A stretch of 64,000 nt of DNA from Pseudomonas helvetica (GTDB lineage: Bacteria > Pseudomonadota > Gammaproteobacteria > Pseudomonadales > Pseudomonadaceae). The stretch covers positions 3,421,501 to 3,485,500 of the forward strand of contig NZ_CP150917.1 in NCBI RefSeq assembly GCF_039908645.1, given 5' to 3'. Under the pieces are notes generated by a model. It made no database searches. It was not told where the DNA came from and saw only the letters and a list, made by a program, of their open reading frames with translations. This document shows positions 8,341 through 18,682 of this stretch, one piece after another (positions within the stretch are counted from its first letter, which is position 1; the number at the start of each line of letters is the position of its first letter). The translations under genes were made by a program, and so were the position numbers.

Positions 8341-9447
8341 ATGACTGCTCAGGTTTCATCCCAGGCGACCCGCGGCATTGATGCCAGCGCCAACGACGTG
8401 CTGGCCGAGGTCCGCAACCATATTGGCCACCTGACCCTCAATCGCCCCGCCGGCCTCAACGCCATTACCCTGGACATGGTCCGCAGCCTGCACCAACAGC
8501 TCGATGCCTGGTCGAAAGACCCGCATATCCATGCCGTGGTGTTGCGCGGGGCTGGCGAAAAGGCCTTCTGCGCCGGTGGCGATATCCGTTCGCTGTACGA
8601 CAGTTTCAAAAGCGGCGGCACCCTGCATGAAGACTTCTTCGTCGAGGAATACGCCCTCGACCTGGCGATCCACCATTACCGCAAACCGGTACTGGCGTTG
8701 ATGGACGGTTTCGTCCTCGGCGGCGGCATGGGCCTGGTGCAAGGCGCAGACCTGCGAGTGGTCACCGAACGCAGCCGCCTGGCAATGCCGGAAGTGGCCA
8801 TCGGTTATTTCCCGGACGTTGGCGGCAGCTACTTCCTGCCACGGATTCCCGGCGAACTGGGCATCTACCTTGGCGTCAGCGGCGTGCAGATCCGCGCCGC
8901 CGATGCGCTGTATTGCGGGTTGGCGGATTGGTACCTGGAAAGCCAGAAACTCGCCGAACTGGATCAACACCTCGACAGCCTCGAGTGGCACGACACCCCG
9001 CTCAAGGACCTGCAAGGCCTGCTGGCGAAACTCGCGCTACAGCAACTGCCCGATGCACCGTTGCAGGCACTGCGACCAACGATCGACCACTTCTTCGCCC
9101 TGCCGGACGTACCGAGCATCGTTGAGCAACTGCGTACCGTCACGGTTGCCGACAGTCACGATTGGGCAATGACCACTGCCGATTTACTCGACAGTCGTTC
9201 ACCGCTGGCCATGGGTGTAACGTTAGAGATGCTGCGTCGCGGCCGTCAGCTGAGCCTGGAAAACTGCTTCGCCCTCGAACTGCACCTCGATCGCCAGTGG
9301 TTTGAACGCGGCGACCTGATCGAAGGCGTCCGCGCCTTGCTGATCGACAAAGACAAGAGCCCACGCTGGAACCCTCCGACCGTGCAGGCGCTGGACGCCA
9401 AGCAGGTTGCGAGTTTCTTCAGCGGTTTTGACCAGAGCGGGAGCTGA
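8341..9447 (+). CDS. 3-hydroxyisobutyryl-CoA hydrolase (crotonase superfamily)
   Basis: 368 residues, the length typical of HIBCH and longer than a simple enoyl-CoA hydratase. The crotonase oxyanion-hole segments AFCAGGDIRSLYD and GFVLGGGMGL and the downstream MPEVAIGYFPDVGGSYFLPR are visible. HIBCH releases 3-hydroxyisobutyrate from its CoA ester in valine degradation. The ATG at 8341 has GGGAG nine bases upstream; the frame is open to 7903, but that extension runs through the promoter region. Three bases separate it from the acyl-CoA dehydrogenase, supporting a two-gene valine operon. The mmsAB genes for the next steps are not in this window. Confidence 0.9.
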   Translation: MTAQVSSQATRGIDASANDVLAEVRNHIGHLTLNRPAGLNAITLDMVRSLHQQLDAWSKDPHIHAVVLRGAGEKAFCAGGDIRSLYDSFKSGGTLHEDFFVEEYALDLAIHHYRKPVLALMDGFVLGGGMGLVQGADLRVVTERSRLAMPEVAIGYFPDVGGSYFLPRIPGELGIYLGVSGVQIRAADALYCGLADWYLESQKLAELDQHLDSLEWHDTPLKDLQGLLAKLALQQLPDAPLQALRPTIDHFFALPDVPSIVEQLRTVTVADSHDWAMTTADLLDSRSPLAMGVTLEMLRRGRQLSLENCFALELHLDRQWFERGDLIEGVRALLIDKDKSPRWNPPTVQALDAKQVASFFSGFDQSGS

Positions 9448-9450
9448 GCC

Positions 9451-10602
9451 ATGCACGATATCGAATTGACCGAAGAACAAGTGATGATCCGCGACATGGC
9501 CCGGGATTTTGCCCGCGGCGAAATCGCCCCTCACGCCCAGGCCTGGGAAAAAGCCGGCTGGATCGATGATGCGCTGGTGGCCAAGATGGGCGAGCTGGGT
9601 TTGCTCGGTATGGTGGTTCCCGAGGAATGGGGCGGCACTTACGTCGACTACGTGGCCTACGCGCTGGCGGTGGAAGAGATTTCTGCCGGCGACGGTGCGA
9701 CCGGTGCCTTGATGAGCATCCACAACTCGGTGGGCTGCGGGCCGGTTCTCAACTACGGCACTGAAGAACAGAAACAGACCTGGCTGGCGGATCTGGCCAG
9801 CGGTCAGGCCATCGGCTGCTTCTGCCTGACCGAGCCGCAGGCCGGTTCCGAGGCGCATAACCTGCGCACCCGCGCCGAACTGCGCGACGGCCAGTGGGTG
9901 ATCAATGGCGCCAAGCAGTTCGTCAGCAACGGTCGACGGGCAAAACTGGCGATTGTGTTTGCGGTGACCGACCCGGAGCTGGGCAAGAAAGGCTTGTCGG
10001 CGTTCCTGGTGCCAACCGACACACCGGGTTTTATCGTCGACCGCAGCGAACACAAGATGGGTATCCGCGCTTCCGACACCTGCGCGGTGACGCTGAACAA
10101 CTGCACGATCCCCGAAGCCAATCTGCTCGGTGAGCGCGGCAAGGGTTTGGCGATTGCCTTGTCCAACCTTGAAGGCGGTCGCATCGGCATCGCCGCGCAG
10201 GCACTGGGCATCGCCCGTGCAGCGTTCGAAGCAGCGCTGGCCTACGCCCGTGACCGGGTGCAGTTCGACAAACCGATCATCGAGCACCAAAGCGTCGCCA
10301 ACATGCTCGCCGACATGCACACCCGGCTGAACGCCGCACGCCTGCTGATCCTCCATGCCGCGCGGTTGCGCAGCGCCGGCAAGCCATGCCTGTCGGAAGC
10401 CTCGCAGGCCAAGCTGTTTGCCTCGGAGATGGCTGAGAAAGTCTGCTCGTCCGCGATACAGATTCACGGCGGCTACGGCTATCTGGAAGATTATCCGGTG
10501 GAACGCTATTACCGCGATGCGCGGATCACGCAGATTTACGAAGGGTCGAGCGAGATTCAGCGGATGGTGATTGCGCGGGAGCTCAAGAACTACCTGGTGT
10601 GA
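9451..10602 (+). CDS. Acyl-CoA dehydrogenase, probable isobutyryl-CoA dehydrogenase
   Basis: 383 residues with the full acyl-CoA dehydrogenase fold: an N-terminal helical domain, the FAD/substrate loop [18 protein letters not shown], the second signature [20 protein letters not shown] and the catalytic Glu in [13 protein letters not shown]. Its position directly behind HIBCH argues for isobutyryl-CoA oxidation to methacrylyl-CoA in valine breakdown. The enzyme feeds electrons to ETF. A second, distinct acyl-CoA dehydrogenase lies in the opposing operon. Confidence 0.88.
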   Translation: MHDIELTEEQVMIRDMARDFARGEIAPHAQAWEKAGWIDDALVAKMGELGLLGMVVPEEWGGTYVDYVAYALAVEEISAGDGATGALMSIHNSVGCGPVLNYGTEEQKQTWLADLASGQAIGCFCLTEPQAGSEAHNLRTRAELRDGQWVINGAKQFVSNGRRAKLAIVFAVTDPELGKKGLSAFLVPTDTPGFIVDRSEHKMGIRASDTCAVTLNNCTIPEANLLGERGKGLAIALSNLEGGRIGIAAQALGIARAAFEAALAYARDRVQFDKPIIEHQSVANMLADMHTRLNAARLLILHAARLRSAGKPCLSEASQAKLFASEMAEKVCSSAIQIHGGYGYLEDYPVERYYRDARITQIYEGSSEIQRMVIARELKNYLV

Positions 10603-10613
10603 GGCCCTAAAAG

Positions 10614-10678
10614 CATCGCGGGCAAGCCTTGTTCCTACGGATTCAGGTGATCCGTAGGAGCAAGGCTTGCCCGCGATG
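10614..10678. repeat. REP-type palindromic repeat between convergent genes
   Basis: Two inverted copies of the gcgggcaagccttg.tcctac family, beginning CATCGCGGGCAAGCCTTG and ending in its mirror. It is typical extragenic REP of fluorescent pseudomonads and probably doubles as a bidirectional transcript-end structure between the valine and isoleucine operons. Confidence 0.85.
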
Positions 10679-10698
10679 ACGTCAGTGAGGACGCTGCA

Positions 10699-11472
10699 TT
10701 ACTTACCGACGAACTGCGCCTCACGCTTGGCAATAAACGCCGCCATGCCTTCTTTCTGGTCCTGTGTGGCAAACGCCGCATGGAACACCCGGCGTTCAAA
10801 GCGCACGCCTTCGGACAGGCTGACTTCAAAGGCGCGGTTGACGCTTTCCTTGACCATCATCGCAATCGGCAAGGACTTCTTGGCAATCAACGCGGCAACC
10901 TTCAGCGCTTCATCCAGCAACTCATCCACCGGCACGATGCGCGCAACGATGCCGCAGCGTTCCGCTTCCACCGCATCGATCAGGCGGCCGCTGAGGCACA
11001 TTTCCATGGCTTTGGCCTTGCCAACGGCGCGAGTCAGGCGCTGGGTGCCGCCCATGCCCGGCAACACGCCGAGGTTGATTTCCGGCTGGCCGAATTTGGC
11101 GTTGTCGCCGGCCAGAATGAAGTCGCACATCAGCGCCAGCTCACAGCCACCACCCAACGCAAAACCGGCGACCGCGGCAATAATCGGTTTGCGTCGGTTG
11201 GCCACCCGGTCACAGTCGCTGAACAGGTCGTCAAGGTAGATCTGCGGGTAGGTCAGCTCGGCCATTTCCTTGATGTCGGCACCGGCGGCAAAGGCCTTTT
11301 TCGAGCCGGTCAGCACGATGCAGCCGATTTCCGGATTGGCTTCCAGACCGTCCAGCGCGTGGTTCAGCTCGCTGACGATCTGCGCATTCAAGGCATTCAG
11401 GGCTTGCGGGCGGTTGAGGGTGATCAGACCCACGCGACCCTGGACTTCCAACAAAATCGTTTCGTAGCTCAT
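10699..11472 (-). CDS. Enoyl-CoA hydratase (probable tiglyl-CoA hydratase)
   Basis: 257 residues, the canonical crotonase length. The oxyanion-hole motif [12 protein letters not shown], the [15 protein letters not shown] loop with the first catalytic Glu and [17 protein letters not shown] with the second are all present. The start at 11472 has AAGGAA upstream; the frame to 11535 overlaps the preceding gene and is not used. As the last gene of the five-gene operon it would hydrate tiglyl-CoA to 2-methyl-3-hydroxybutyryl-CoA in isoleucine breakdown, an assignment from operon context. Confidence 0.9.
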   Translation of the reverse strand: MSYETILLEVQGRVGLITLNRPQALNALNAQIVSELNHALDGLEANPEIGCIVLTGSKKAFAAGADIKEMAELTYPQIYLDDLFSDCDRVANRRKPIIAAVAGFALGGGCELALMCDFILAGDNAKFGQPEINLGVLPGMGGTQRLTRAVGKAKAMEMCLSGRLIDAVEAERCGIVARIVPVDELLDEALKVAALIAKKSLPIAMMVKESVNRAFEVSLSEGVRFERRVFHAAFATQDQKEGMAAFIAKREAQFVGK

Positions 11473-11485
11473 GCAACGTTCCTTC

Positions 11486-12613
11486 TCAAAGATTGCGCGA
11501 AATAACCATGCGCTGAATATCGCTGGTGCCTTCATAGATCTGACAAACCCGCACGTCGCGGTAGATCCGCTCCAGCGGGAAGTCGCTCAGGTAACCGTAA
11601 CCACCGAGGGTTTGCAAGGCCGTCGAGCAGACCTTTTCGGCCATTTCCGAGGCGAACAGCTTGGCCATCGAGGCTTCCACCAGCGCCGGTTTGCCGCTGT
11701 CACGCAGGGCGGCGGCGTAATGCACCATTTGCCGGGCGACAGCGATTTGCGTGGCCATGTCAGCCAAACGGAAGGCAACCGCCTGATGCTCGATGATCGG
11801 CTTGCCGAAACTCTCGCGCTCGCGGGCGTAATCGCGGGCAGCTTCGAACGCGGCGCGGGCCATGCCGACCGACTGCGAAGCAATCCCGACGCGCCCGCCT
11901 TCAAGGTTGGCCAGGGCGATTTTGTAGCCTTCGCCCTCCTCGCCCAGACGATTGGCCACCGGCACCTTCACATCCTCAAAGAGGATTTGGCAGGTGTCCG
12001 AGGCGTGCTGGCCGAGCTTGTCTTCAACCCGCGCAACCTTGTAGCCCGGTGAATCGGTGGGCACGATAAAGGCACTGATCCCGCGTTTGCCGGCGCTCGG
12101 GTCGGTGACCGCGAAGACGATCACTACCCCGGCGTTTTGCCCCGAGGTAATGAACTGCTTGCAGCCGTTGAGCACGTAATGATCGCCGTTCAGGCGGGCG
12201 CGGGTTTTCAGGCTGCTGGCGTCGGAACCGGCCTGCGGCTCGGTCAGCGCGAACGCCCCGAGCATGGCGCCGCTGGCCAACGGCTTGAGGAAGCGCTCTT
12301 TCTGATCGTCGTTGCCGAACTTGAGGATCGGCACGCAACCCACCGAGTTGTGCACGCTCATGATGGTCGAGCAGGCGCCATCGCCAGCGGCGATTTCTTC
12401 CAGGGCCATGGCGTACGCCAGGTAACCGGTGTCGCAACCGCCCCACTGCTCCGGTACCAACATGCCGAAGAAGCCCAGCTCGGCCATCTCGCCGATGGCT
12501 TCCTTGGGAAAGCGGTGCTCGCGATCCCACTCGGCGGCGAACGGCTTGAGCCGTTCCTGGGCAAATTGCCGGGCCGCGTCGCTGATTTGTAGTTGTTCGT
12601 CAGTCGGTAGCAT
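11486..12613 (-). CDS. Acyl-CoA dehydrogenase, probable 2-methylbutyryl-CoA dehydrogenase
   Basis: 375 residues with both acyl-CoA dehydrogenase signatures ([19 protein letters not shown] and [20 protein letters not shown]) and the catalytic Glu in [16 protein letters not shown]. Genes on both sides encode hydratase, thiolase and beta-hydroxyacyl-CoA dehydrogenase, so oxidation of 2-methylbutyryl-CoA to tiglyl-CoA is the likely role. Straight short-chain substrates cannot be excluded. It lies 9 bases after the thiolase gene and 13 bases before the hydratase start. Confidence 0.88.
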   Translation of the reverse strand: MLPTDEQLQISDAARQFAQERLKPFAAEWDREHRFPKEAIGEMAELGFFGMLVPEQWGGCDTGYLAYAMALEEIAAGDGACSTIMSVHNSVGCVPILKFGNDDQKERFLKPLASGAMLGAFALTEPQAGSDASSLKTRARLNGDHYVLNGCKQFITSGQNAGVVIVFAVTDPSAGKRGISAFIVPTDSPGYKVARVEDKLGQHASDTCQILFEDVKVPVANRLGEEGEGYKIALANLEGGRVGIASQSVGMARAAFEAARDYARERESFGKPIIEHQAVAFRLADMATQIAVARQMVHYAAALRDSGKPALVEASMAKLFASEMAEKVCSTALQTLGGYGYLSDFPLERIYRDVRVCQIYEGTSDIQRMVISRNL

Positions 12614-12622
12614 GTTGATTCC

Positions 12623-13816
12623 TTAGTACAGGCATTCAACGGCCATGGCCGTGGCTTCACCGCCGCCGATGCAGATCGCTGCGACGCCGCGTTTCAGGCC
12701 TTTCTGGCGCAAGGCCGAGAGCAAGGTCACAAGTATCCGCGCACCCGAAGCGCCGATCGGGTGACCCAGCGCACAGGCGCCACCGTGGACGTTGACCTTG
12801 CTGTGGGGGATTTCCAGCTTGGTCATCGTCACCAGGCTGACCACCGCGAAGGCTTCGTTGACTTCGAACAGCTCGACCTCATCCAGCGACCAGCCGGTTT
12901 TCTTCAGCAGTTTCTTGATCGCGCCCACCGGTGCCACCGGGAACAGCTCCGGCGTATCAGCGAAAGCTGCGTGACCATGGATCACTGCCAGTGGTTTCAG
13001 GCCACGTTTTTCAGCTTCTGAACGACGCATCAGCAGCAACGCCGCCGCGCCGTCGGAAATCGAACTGGAGTTGGCCGCCGTCACGGTGCCGCCGTCACGG
13101 AACGCCGGTTTCAGGCTGGCGATCTTGTCCAGTTTGGCTTTCGGTGGTTGTTCGTCATCGGTGATGAGTTTCTGCTCTTTGCCGACCATGACCTGCAGCG
13201 GAACGATTTCAGCGTTGAAGCTGCCGTCCTTGATCGCCTGTTGCGCGCGCGTGGTCGAAGCGATTGCGAACTCATCTTGCGCTTCACGCGTGAAGCCGTT
13301 GGCCTCGGCGCAGTCCTCGGCGAAGGTGCCCATCAGGCGGCCCTTGTCGTAGGCGTCTTCCAGGCCGTCGAGGAACATGTGGTCAAGCACTTTGCCGTGG
13401 CCCATGCGGTAGCCGCTGCGCGCACGATCCAACAAGTAAGGTGCGTTGGACATGCTTTCCATCCCGCCAGCAACCACCACGTCGGCACTGCCGGCCAGCA
13501 GCATGTCGTGGGCCAGGATGGCGGCTTCCATGCCCGAACCGCACATTTTGTTCAGGGTGGTGCAACGGGTCGATTTGTCCAACCCGGCACCCAGCGCGGC
13601 TTGACGGGCCGGAGCCTGGCCGAGGCCGGCGGACAGCACGCAACCAAACAGCACTTCTTCTACCGCGTCGGCGGCCACACCGGCACGCTCGACGGCGGCG
13701 CGGATCGCAGCAGCGCCCAGTTGTGGCGCGCTGAGGCTTTTCAGTTCACCTTGAAAACCACCCATCGGGGTGCGGACGGCGCTGACGATAACGATTGGAT
13801 CGTGGGACATTGTCAT
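12623..13816 (-). CDS. Acetyl-CoA acyltransferase (thiolase), probable 2-methylacetoacetyl-CoA thiolase
   Basis: 397 residues with the full thiolase II layout: nucleophilic Cys in TLNKMCGSGMEAAI, the loop MESMSNAPYLL, the His motif GGACALGHPIGASGARI and the C-terminal Cys in CIGGGEATAMAVE. It would cleave 2-methylacetoacetyl-CoA to acetyl-CoA and propionyl-CoA. The first ATG (13816) has AAGGAG at ideal spacing, better than the ATG two codons in. The SDR gene ends 12 bases upstream. Confidence 0.9.
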   Translation of the reverse strand: MTMSHDPIVIVSAVRTPMGGFQGELKSLSAPQLGAAAIRAAVERAGVAADAVEEVLFGCVLSAGLGQAPARQAALGAGLDKSTRCTTLNKMCGSGMEAAILAHDMLLAGSADVVVAGGMESMSNAPYLLDRARSGYRMGHGKVLDHMFLDGLEDAYDKGRLMGTFAEDCAEANGFTREAQDEFAIASTTRAQQAIKDGSFNAEIVPLQVMVGKEQKLITDDEQPPKAKLDKIASLKPAFRDGGTVTAANSSSISDGAAALLLMRRSEAEKRGLKPLAVIHGHAAFADTPELFPVAPVGAIKKLLKKTGWSLDEVELFEVNEAFAVVSLVTMTKLEIPHSKVNVHGGACALGHPIGASGARILVTLLSALRQKGLKRGVAAICIGGGEATAMAVECLY

Positions 13817-13828
13817 GACAAATACTCC

Positions 13829-14590
13829 TTATTTGGCGGCCATACGCAAGGCACCGTCGAGACGGATCACCTCGCCGTTGAGCATGCTGTTTTCTATGAT
13901 ATGCCTGACCAACGCGGCGTACTCAACCGGTTTGCCAAGGCGTGGCGGGAACGGCACGCCAGCGGCCAGCGAGTCGCGAACCTCCTGGGTCATGCCGGCC
14001 ATCATCGGCGTTTCGAAGATGCCTGGGGCGATGGTCATCACCCGGATGCCGTAGCGCGCCAGTTCACGGGCGGCAGGCAAGGTCAGGCTGGCAATCGCGC
14101 CTTTGGAGGCAGCGTAGGCGGCCTGGCCGATCTGGCCGTCGAAGGCCGCCACCGAAGCGGTGTTGATGATCACCCCGCGCTCGCCGTCTTCATTGGCTTC
14201 GGTTTCGGCAATCGCCGCAGCCGCCAGGCGCAGCATGTTGAAGCTACCGATCAGGTTGACGTTGATCACCTGGCTGAAACTGGCCAGTGCGTGCGGGCCG
14301 TTCTTGCCGAGGATTTTCTCGCCACGGACCACACCGGCACAGTTGACCAGCCCGTGCAGGCCACCAAACGCTGCGACCGCTGCCTGCACCGCCGCTTCTG
14401 CCGCCGCTTCCTGACTGATGTCCGCGACGACGCAATGCGCGCCGAGCCGTTTTGCCTGGGCCGCGACGGCTTCGGCATTCAGGTCCACCAGCATGACTTT
14501 GGCACCGGCACCCACCAGCATCTCAGCCGTGGCCGCGCCCAGGCCCGACGCACCGCCGGTGACGAGAAAAACCTTGTTTTCGATCTGCAT
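13829..14590 (-). CDS. SDR 3-hydroxyacyl-CoA dehydrogenase (HSD10 / 2-methyl-3-hydroxybutyryl-CoA dehydrogenase type)
   Basis: 253 residues of the classical short-chain dehydrogenase family: the NAD-binding [15 protein letters not shown] near the N-terminus, the NCAG motif ([12 protein letters not shown]) and the catalytic S-Y-K series with [14 protein letters not shown]. The [20 protein letters not shown] segment resembles HSD17B10. It oxidises 2-methyl-3-hydroxybutyryl-CoA with NAD+ in isoleucine degradation. Two adjacent ATGs (14593 and 14590) follow AAGGAA; either could be used. The frame up to 14800 is an overlap artefact. Confidence 0.9.
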   Translation of the reverse strand: MQIENKVFLVTGGASGLGAATAEMLVGAGAKVMLVDLNAEAVAAQAKRLGAHCVVADISQEAAAEAAVQAAVAAFGGLHGLVNCAGVVRGEKILGKNGPHALASFSQVINVNLIGSFNMLRLAAAAIAETEANEDGERGVIINTASVAAFDGQIGQAAYAASKGAIASLTLPAARELARYGIRVMTIAPGIFETPMMAGMTQEVRDSLAAGVPFPPRLGKPVEYAALVRHIIENSMLNGEVIRLDGALRMAAK

Positions 14591-14606
14591 CATTGTTTCC
14601 TTGGAT

Positions 14607-16271
14607 TCAAGCTGAAACGTTCTTCGCCGTGGCCTCTTGAGCCTTGGCGATTTCCTGGTTGCGCAAGATAAAGCGCTGCAATTTGCCGCTTGGGGTTTTC
14701 GGCAATTCGCTGACAAATTCGATTTCACGCGGGTATGAGTGCGCCGCCAATCGCTTGCGCACATGCTGGCGCAGCTCCTCGACAAGCTCAGGGGATGCAC
14801 GGTATTGCGCGCTGAGCACGACGAAGGCTTTCACCAGTTCGGTGCGTTCCGGGTCCGGTTTGCCGATCACCGCTGCTTCAACCACGGCGGGGTGTTCGAT
14901 CAACGCACTCTCCACGTCGAACGGACCGACCCGGTAGCCGGAGGTGGTGATCACGTCGTCGCTGCGGCCGACGAAGCTGATGCTGCCGTCCGGGTTCAGT
15001 TCAACGGTATCGCCACTCAGGTAATAGTTGCCGACGAAAGCCTTGGTCGGCGCACCTTCGTAACCGGCAAACCAGCACATCGGCGATTGCGTGCGATCAA
15101 TAGCGAGAATGCCCGGCTGACCGACCGACAGTTCGTTATAGGCCTCATCCAGCACCACGATCCTGTGACCCGGCGAGGCAAACCCTGCCGCTCCAACATG
15201 CACCGGATGCTCAAGGCCATGGTGGTTGCACAGCACCATACCGAGTTCGGTCTGGCCGTAATGGTCGTGGATCAGCACGCCGAGATTGTCGGCGAACCAG
15301 CGGATCACTTCCGGGTTCAACGGTTCGCCGGCGCTGCTGACAATCCGCAGTTTGCCTTTGATCGAACGGGCGAACTCCTCGCCGCCGGCGATCAGCAAAC
15401 GGTAGGCGGTCGGTGAACCGGTGAGGTTGGTGATGCCGTATTTGTTGATCACCCGGCAGGTGCTTTCAAGGGTGAACGGGCCATCGTAAAAGGTGATCGG
15501 ATGGCCCATGGACAACGGTCCGGTCACACCAAAGTAGATGCCATAAGCCCAGCCCGGATCGGCGACATTCCAGAACGCATCTTCAGGGCGCAGGTCCACC
15601 GCGTCGCGGGTGTAACTCTGGAACGCGACAATGGCCTTGAGCGGCACCGACAGGGCTTTCGACGGGCCGGTGGTGCCCGAAGTGAACATCAGCAGGAACG
15701 GGTCTTCGCCGTCCAGCTGCACGGGTTCACATTGAGCGGAATAATTGGGCAGTTCGGCCCAGAAACTGAAATCACCGCGGACGATGCCCTGACCTTTCGG
15801 GCCGCCGACGGTGACGATGGTCGGGCAGTCGGCAACGTCATTGAGTTTTGGACGATTGACCGCGTCGGTCACCACCACGGCGGCGCAGGAACTGTTGAGG
15901 CGGTGTTCGATGGCTTTCGGGCCGAAGGCGGTAAACAACGGCTGGTAGACCGCGCCGATGCGCCAGGTGGCGAACACCACAATCAGCAATTCGACATTGC
16001 GTGGCAACAGGCCGGCAACCTTGTCGCCCTTCTTCACGCCTTGAGCCAGCAGGAAATTGGCAAAGCGCGCAGCTTTGTCCTGCAGATCGCTGAAGGTGTA
16101 CGTGGCGCTGGCACCGTCGCGGCCCTCCCAGAACAAGGCAATGCGCCCGGGTATCGCATGGCGGTCGCAGCATTCAACGCAGGCGTTGAGTGCGGTCAAC
16201 GAGCCGCTGAGCGCAGCATCGACGGTGTGCTGATAGTTGAACTGTGAAGTCGCAGACAGGTAATCGCGCAT
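14607..16271 (-). CDS. Acyl-CoA synthetase (AMP-binding family)
   Basis: 554 residues with adenylate-forming motifs: the P-loop [15 protein letters not shown], the core [10 protein letters not shown], the A8 hinge region [11 protein letters not shown] and the C-terminal catalytic Lys in [12 protein letters not shown]. It resembles medium-chain or branched acyl-CoA synthetases more than acetyl-CoA synthetase. As first gene of the operon it would activate free 2-methylbutyrate or similar acids to CoA thioesters, allowing use of exogenous branched acids. A GAGGGA lies upstream of the ATG. Confidence 0.88.
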   Translation of the reverse strand: MRDYLSATSQFNYQHTVDAALSGSLTALNACVECCDRHAIPGRIALFWEGRDGASATYTFSDLQDKAARFANFLLAQGVKKGDKVAGLLPRNVELLIVVFATWRIGAVYQPLFTAFGPKAIEHRLNSSCAAVVVTDAVNRPKLNDVADCPTIVTVGGPKGQGIVRGDFSFWAELPNYSAQCEPVQLDGEDPFLLMFTSGTTGPSKALSVPLKAIVAFQSYTRDAVDLRPEDAFWNVADPGWAYGIYFGVTGPLSMGHPITFYDGPFTLESTCRVINKYGITNLTGSPTAYRLLIAGGEEFARSIKGKLRIVSSAGEPLNPEVIRWFADNLGVLIHDHYGQTELGMVLCNHHGLEHPVHVGAAGFASPGHRIVVLDEAYNELSVGQPGILAIDRTQSPMCWFAGYEGAPTKAFVGNYYLSGDTVELNPDGSISFVGRSDDVITTSGYRVGPFDVESALIEHPAVVEAAVIGKPDPERTELVKAFVVLSAQYRASPELVEELRQHVRKRLAAHSYPREIEFVSELPKTPSGKLQRFILRNQEIAKAQEATAKNVSA

Positions 16272-16413
16272 TGCCAGAATCCCTCTGTATTTTTATTGGG
16301 TTGGGGGAACCGTAAAAATCCAGGAAATACTCGCTCCGCGGGCGGCGCGGGACAATGGTCAAAGCTTTCAAGTTGCGTGACTGGTTTGGCCAAGACAAGG
16401 ATGCAAAATCCAC

Positions 16414-16544
16414 GTGGCGAGGGAGCTTGCTCCCGCCGGGGTGCGTAGCAGCCCCAAAATCTGCAATTGCGTTCTATCAGAAGGTCACTATCAACGGGCT
16501 TTGCGACCGCTTCGCGATCGAACGGGAGCAAGCTCCCTCGCCAC
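16414..16544. repeat. Paired REP elements between acyl-CoA synthetase and AraC genes
   Basis: GTGGCGAGGGAGCTTGCTCC at the left and its inverted copy at the right, about 90 nt apart. This is the gagggagcttgctccc REP family of fluorescent pseudomonads. It lies just after the AraC gene on the minus strand and could end that transcript. The rest of 16272-16413 holds the promoter space of the acyl-CoA synthetase operon. Confidence 0.85.
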
Positions 16545-16553
16545 AGGAGTCAA

Positions 16554-17573
16554 TTACTGTCCTGCTTCGTTGAGGATCAGGCTACGGTAATGCCCCGGAT
16601 TGGACCCCGACCACTTGCGAAACGCCTTGTAGAACGAACTGGCATCGGCAAACCCGAGCCGCGTGGCGATCTCGGCGAAGCTGATCGAAGGTTCTGCCAG
16701 CCAGACAATCGCCAGCTCCTTGCGCACGCTGTCCTTCAAGCCTTGATAGGTTTGCCCTTCTTCTGCCAAGCGTCGACGCAGTGTCGAAGCGGACATGCAC
16801 AGGCGCTGCGCCAGGCTGTCGGTTTCCGGCCACTGTTCGGCAGGCAGATGCCGCAAATCGTGTTTGATCCGGCTGGCGAGGCTTTGCGGATCGCGATACT
16901 TGACCAGGATATTGGCCGGTGCATGGGCTAAAAAGCGCTTGAGCTCGTCGCTGCTGCGCTTGATTGGCAGATCCAGGCAATCCGCCGAGAAAATCATCCG
17001 TGTACGCGGTCGGTCGAAGCGCAGGTTCTCGGAGAACATCACCTTATAGTCATCGCAGAAGTCCGGTTCCGCGCAGCGCAGTTCGATGGCCAGAATCGGT
17101 ATCCGCCGCCCCGCCAGCCAGCAGGCAACACCATGGACGATCATCCAGTAGGTGAAATAAGTGAAGGCGCGACGCGGTTCCTGGTCGTCTTCGAGCAGGA
17201 CGATTTCCGCCAGGCTTTGCTGATGAACCAGCTGCGCCGGCATGCGCTCCAGCATCAACGACAGAAACCCCAGCCCGGCGGTCAACCCGGCTGCCAACGT
17301 CGGCTGGGCCATGGCGCAACGACAGAGAAACTCCAGGCTGCCGGATTTCAACCGGCGCGGGTCCATGCCAAAGAACTCATCGTCCATGCGCCGCGCCAAC
17401 AGTCGCCACAACCGTGCGTAGGCCGTGGCCGGAACACGCGCACCCGCCACACAGAGCAAGCGCGGTTCAATCCCGACCTTGAGCAAGACTTCAGTGCTGA
17501 CAGCACTCGACTCGCAGCTTTGCAGCAATGCTTCGCGCACCAAATGAATGGAGATGGTGTCTTTTTCCGACAT
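16554..17573 (-). CDS. AraC family transcriptional regulator
   Basis: 339 residues. The C-terminal third carries two helix-turn-helix units (LAQRLCMSASTLRRRLAEEG and SFAEIATRLGFADASSFYKA, followed by the KWSGSNPGHYR recognition tail). The N-terminal 200 residues match the arabinose-binding-like ligand domain used by OruR/ArgR-type activators. The start MSEKDTISIH at 17573 is chosen because the upstream extension lacks family similarity; the Shine-Dalgarno is weak. It is encoded upstream of, and in the same direction as, the isoleucine-type operon and is its probable activator (inference from position). Confidence 0.88.
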   Translation of the reverse strand: MSEKDTISIHLVREALLQSCESSAVSTEVLLKVGIEPRLLCVAGARVPATAYARLWRLLARRMDDEFFGMDPRRLKSGSLEFLCRCAMAQPTLAAGLTAGLGFLSLMLERMPAQLVHQQSLAEIVLLEDDQEPRRAFTYFTYWMIVHGVACWLAGRRIPILAIELRCAEPDFCDDYKVMFSENLRFDRPRTRMIFSADCLDLPIKRSSDELKRFLAHAPANILVKYRDPQSLASRIKHDLRHLPAEQWPETDSLAQRLCMSASTLRRRLAEEGQTYQGLKDSVRKELAIVWLAEPSISFAEIATRLGFADASSFYKAFRKWSGSNPGHYRSLILNEAGQ

Positions 17574-17631
17574 TGAACGTGGTGAACCCTGTTTTTTGTT
17601 TGTCGGCCATCTTAGCGCAGGCACAGGATCC

Positions 17632-17719
17632 GTAGGAGCAAGGCTTGCCCGCGAAATTGGCTATGAGGTTCATCAGGTACAGCACGTTATCGTTTTTCGC
17701 GGGCAAGCCTTGCTCCTAC
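17632..17719. repeat. REP doublet between AraC gene and efe operon
   Basis: GTAGGAGCAAGGCTTGCCCG and its inverted copy, separated by about 40 nt. The family is the same as at 10614-10678. It lies in the divergent space between the AraC gene and efeU. Confidence 0.85.
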
Positions 17720-17763
17720 TCTTGTTCAGCTGCCGTTCAGGCAAATGACAATCACCTCTATTT

Positions 17764-17782
17764 AGTAATGAGTATCATTATG
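17764..17782. promoter_or_regulatory. Fur box upstream of efeU
   Basis: AGTAATGAGTATCATTATG matches the 19-bp Fur consensus at 14 positions by hand alignment, with the right half ATCATTAT intact. It lies 41 bp before the efeU start, so iron-repressed expression of the efe operon is expected. Confidence 0.75.
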
Positions 17783-17822
17783 TTACAAATTAGCATCCAC
17801 TCCATAGATGACGCGGTGCTGA

Positions 17823-18674
17823 ATGCTGGTTCCCTTTCTGATCATGCTGCGCGAAGGCGTTGAAGCGGCGTTAATCGTCGGCATCATTGCCAGTTATCTC
17901 AAGCAAACCGGACGCGGCCAATGGATGCCCGCGATGTGGGTCGGGGTCTTCCTCGCCGTCGCGCTGGCCCTGCTGGTGGGCGGTGGCCTGGAACTGGTCA
18001 GCGCTGAATTCCCGCAAAAACAACAGGAACTCTTCGAGGGCGTCATCGGCCTGATCGCCGTCGCGGTTTTGAGCTCCATGGTGTTCTGGATGCGCAAGGT
18101 CGCGCGCTCGATCAAGCATTCGCTGCACGTTTCTCTCGATCACGCGCTGGCCGGCTCCAGGCACCAGGTTACCGCGCTGATCGCCATGGTGTTTTTCGCG
18201 GTTGCCCGTGAAGGCCTGGAAACCGTGTTCTTCCTGCTCGCGGTATTCCAGCAAAGCGAAGGCCCCGGGGCGCCGATCGGGGCCCTGCTCGGCCTGCTGC
18301 TGTCGATGGTCATCGGTTTCCTTATCTACAGCGGCAGCATGCGCCTGAACCTGTCGGCTTTCTTCCGCTGGACCGGGCTGTTCATTCTGGTGGTGGCGGC
18401 CGGCATTCTCGCAAGCTCAGTGCGCGCACTGCATGAAGCCGGGCTGTGGAATCACCTGCAAACCGTGCTCTTCGATTTCAGCGCAACCCTGCCGATGGAT
18501 GGCCCGTTGGGTTCGGTGCTGGCCGGCATGTTCGGTTATCAGGATGCCCCGACCGTCAGCACCCTCGGCGTCTACCTGATTTATCTGCTGGTCGCGCTGG
18601 TGATGTTCTTCCTCCCGACTGGCGCGCCGGCCAAACCGGCCACCACGCCACCCTCTTCCGTCTCCAGCCATTAA
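17823..18674 (+). CDS. efeU: Ferrous/ferric iron permease EfeU (FTR1 family)
   Basis: 283 residues with seven predicted membrane helices. The two iron-binding REGxE motifs that define the FTR1/EfeU family are present: LREGVEAALIVG near residue 9 and AREGLETVFFLL near residue 127. EfeU is the inner membrane channel of the EfeUOB iron importer. The start lacks a strong Shine-Dalgarno but fits the family N-terminus MLVPFLIMLREG. A Fur box precedes the gene, and efeO follows after 8 bases. Confidence 0.95.
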   Translation: MLVPFLIMLREGVEAALIVGIIASYLKQTGRGQWMPAMWVGVFLAVALALLVGGGLELVSAEFPQKQQELFEGVIGLIAVAVLSSMVFWMRKVARSIKHSLHVSLDHALAGSRHQVTALIAMVFFAVAREGLETVFFLLAVFQQSEGPGAPIGALLGLLLSMVIGFLIYSGSMRLNLSAFFRWTGLFILVVAAGILASSVRALHEAGLWNHLQTVLFDFSATLPMDGPLGSVLAGMFGYQDAPTVSTLGVYLIYLLVALVMFFLPTGAPAKPATTPPSSVSSH

Positions 18675-18682
18675 GGGCATTC

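Noticed and set aside
13148..14671. A 507-codon plus-strand frame across the thiolase and SDR genes
   Set aside because: It spans two convincing minus-strand enzymes and has no recognisable domain.
16414..17719. Insertion sequence remnants around the AraC gene
   Set aside because: The inverted elements are short extragenic REP families with no transposase or target duplications.
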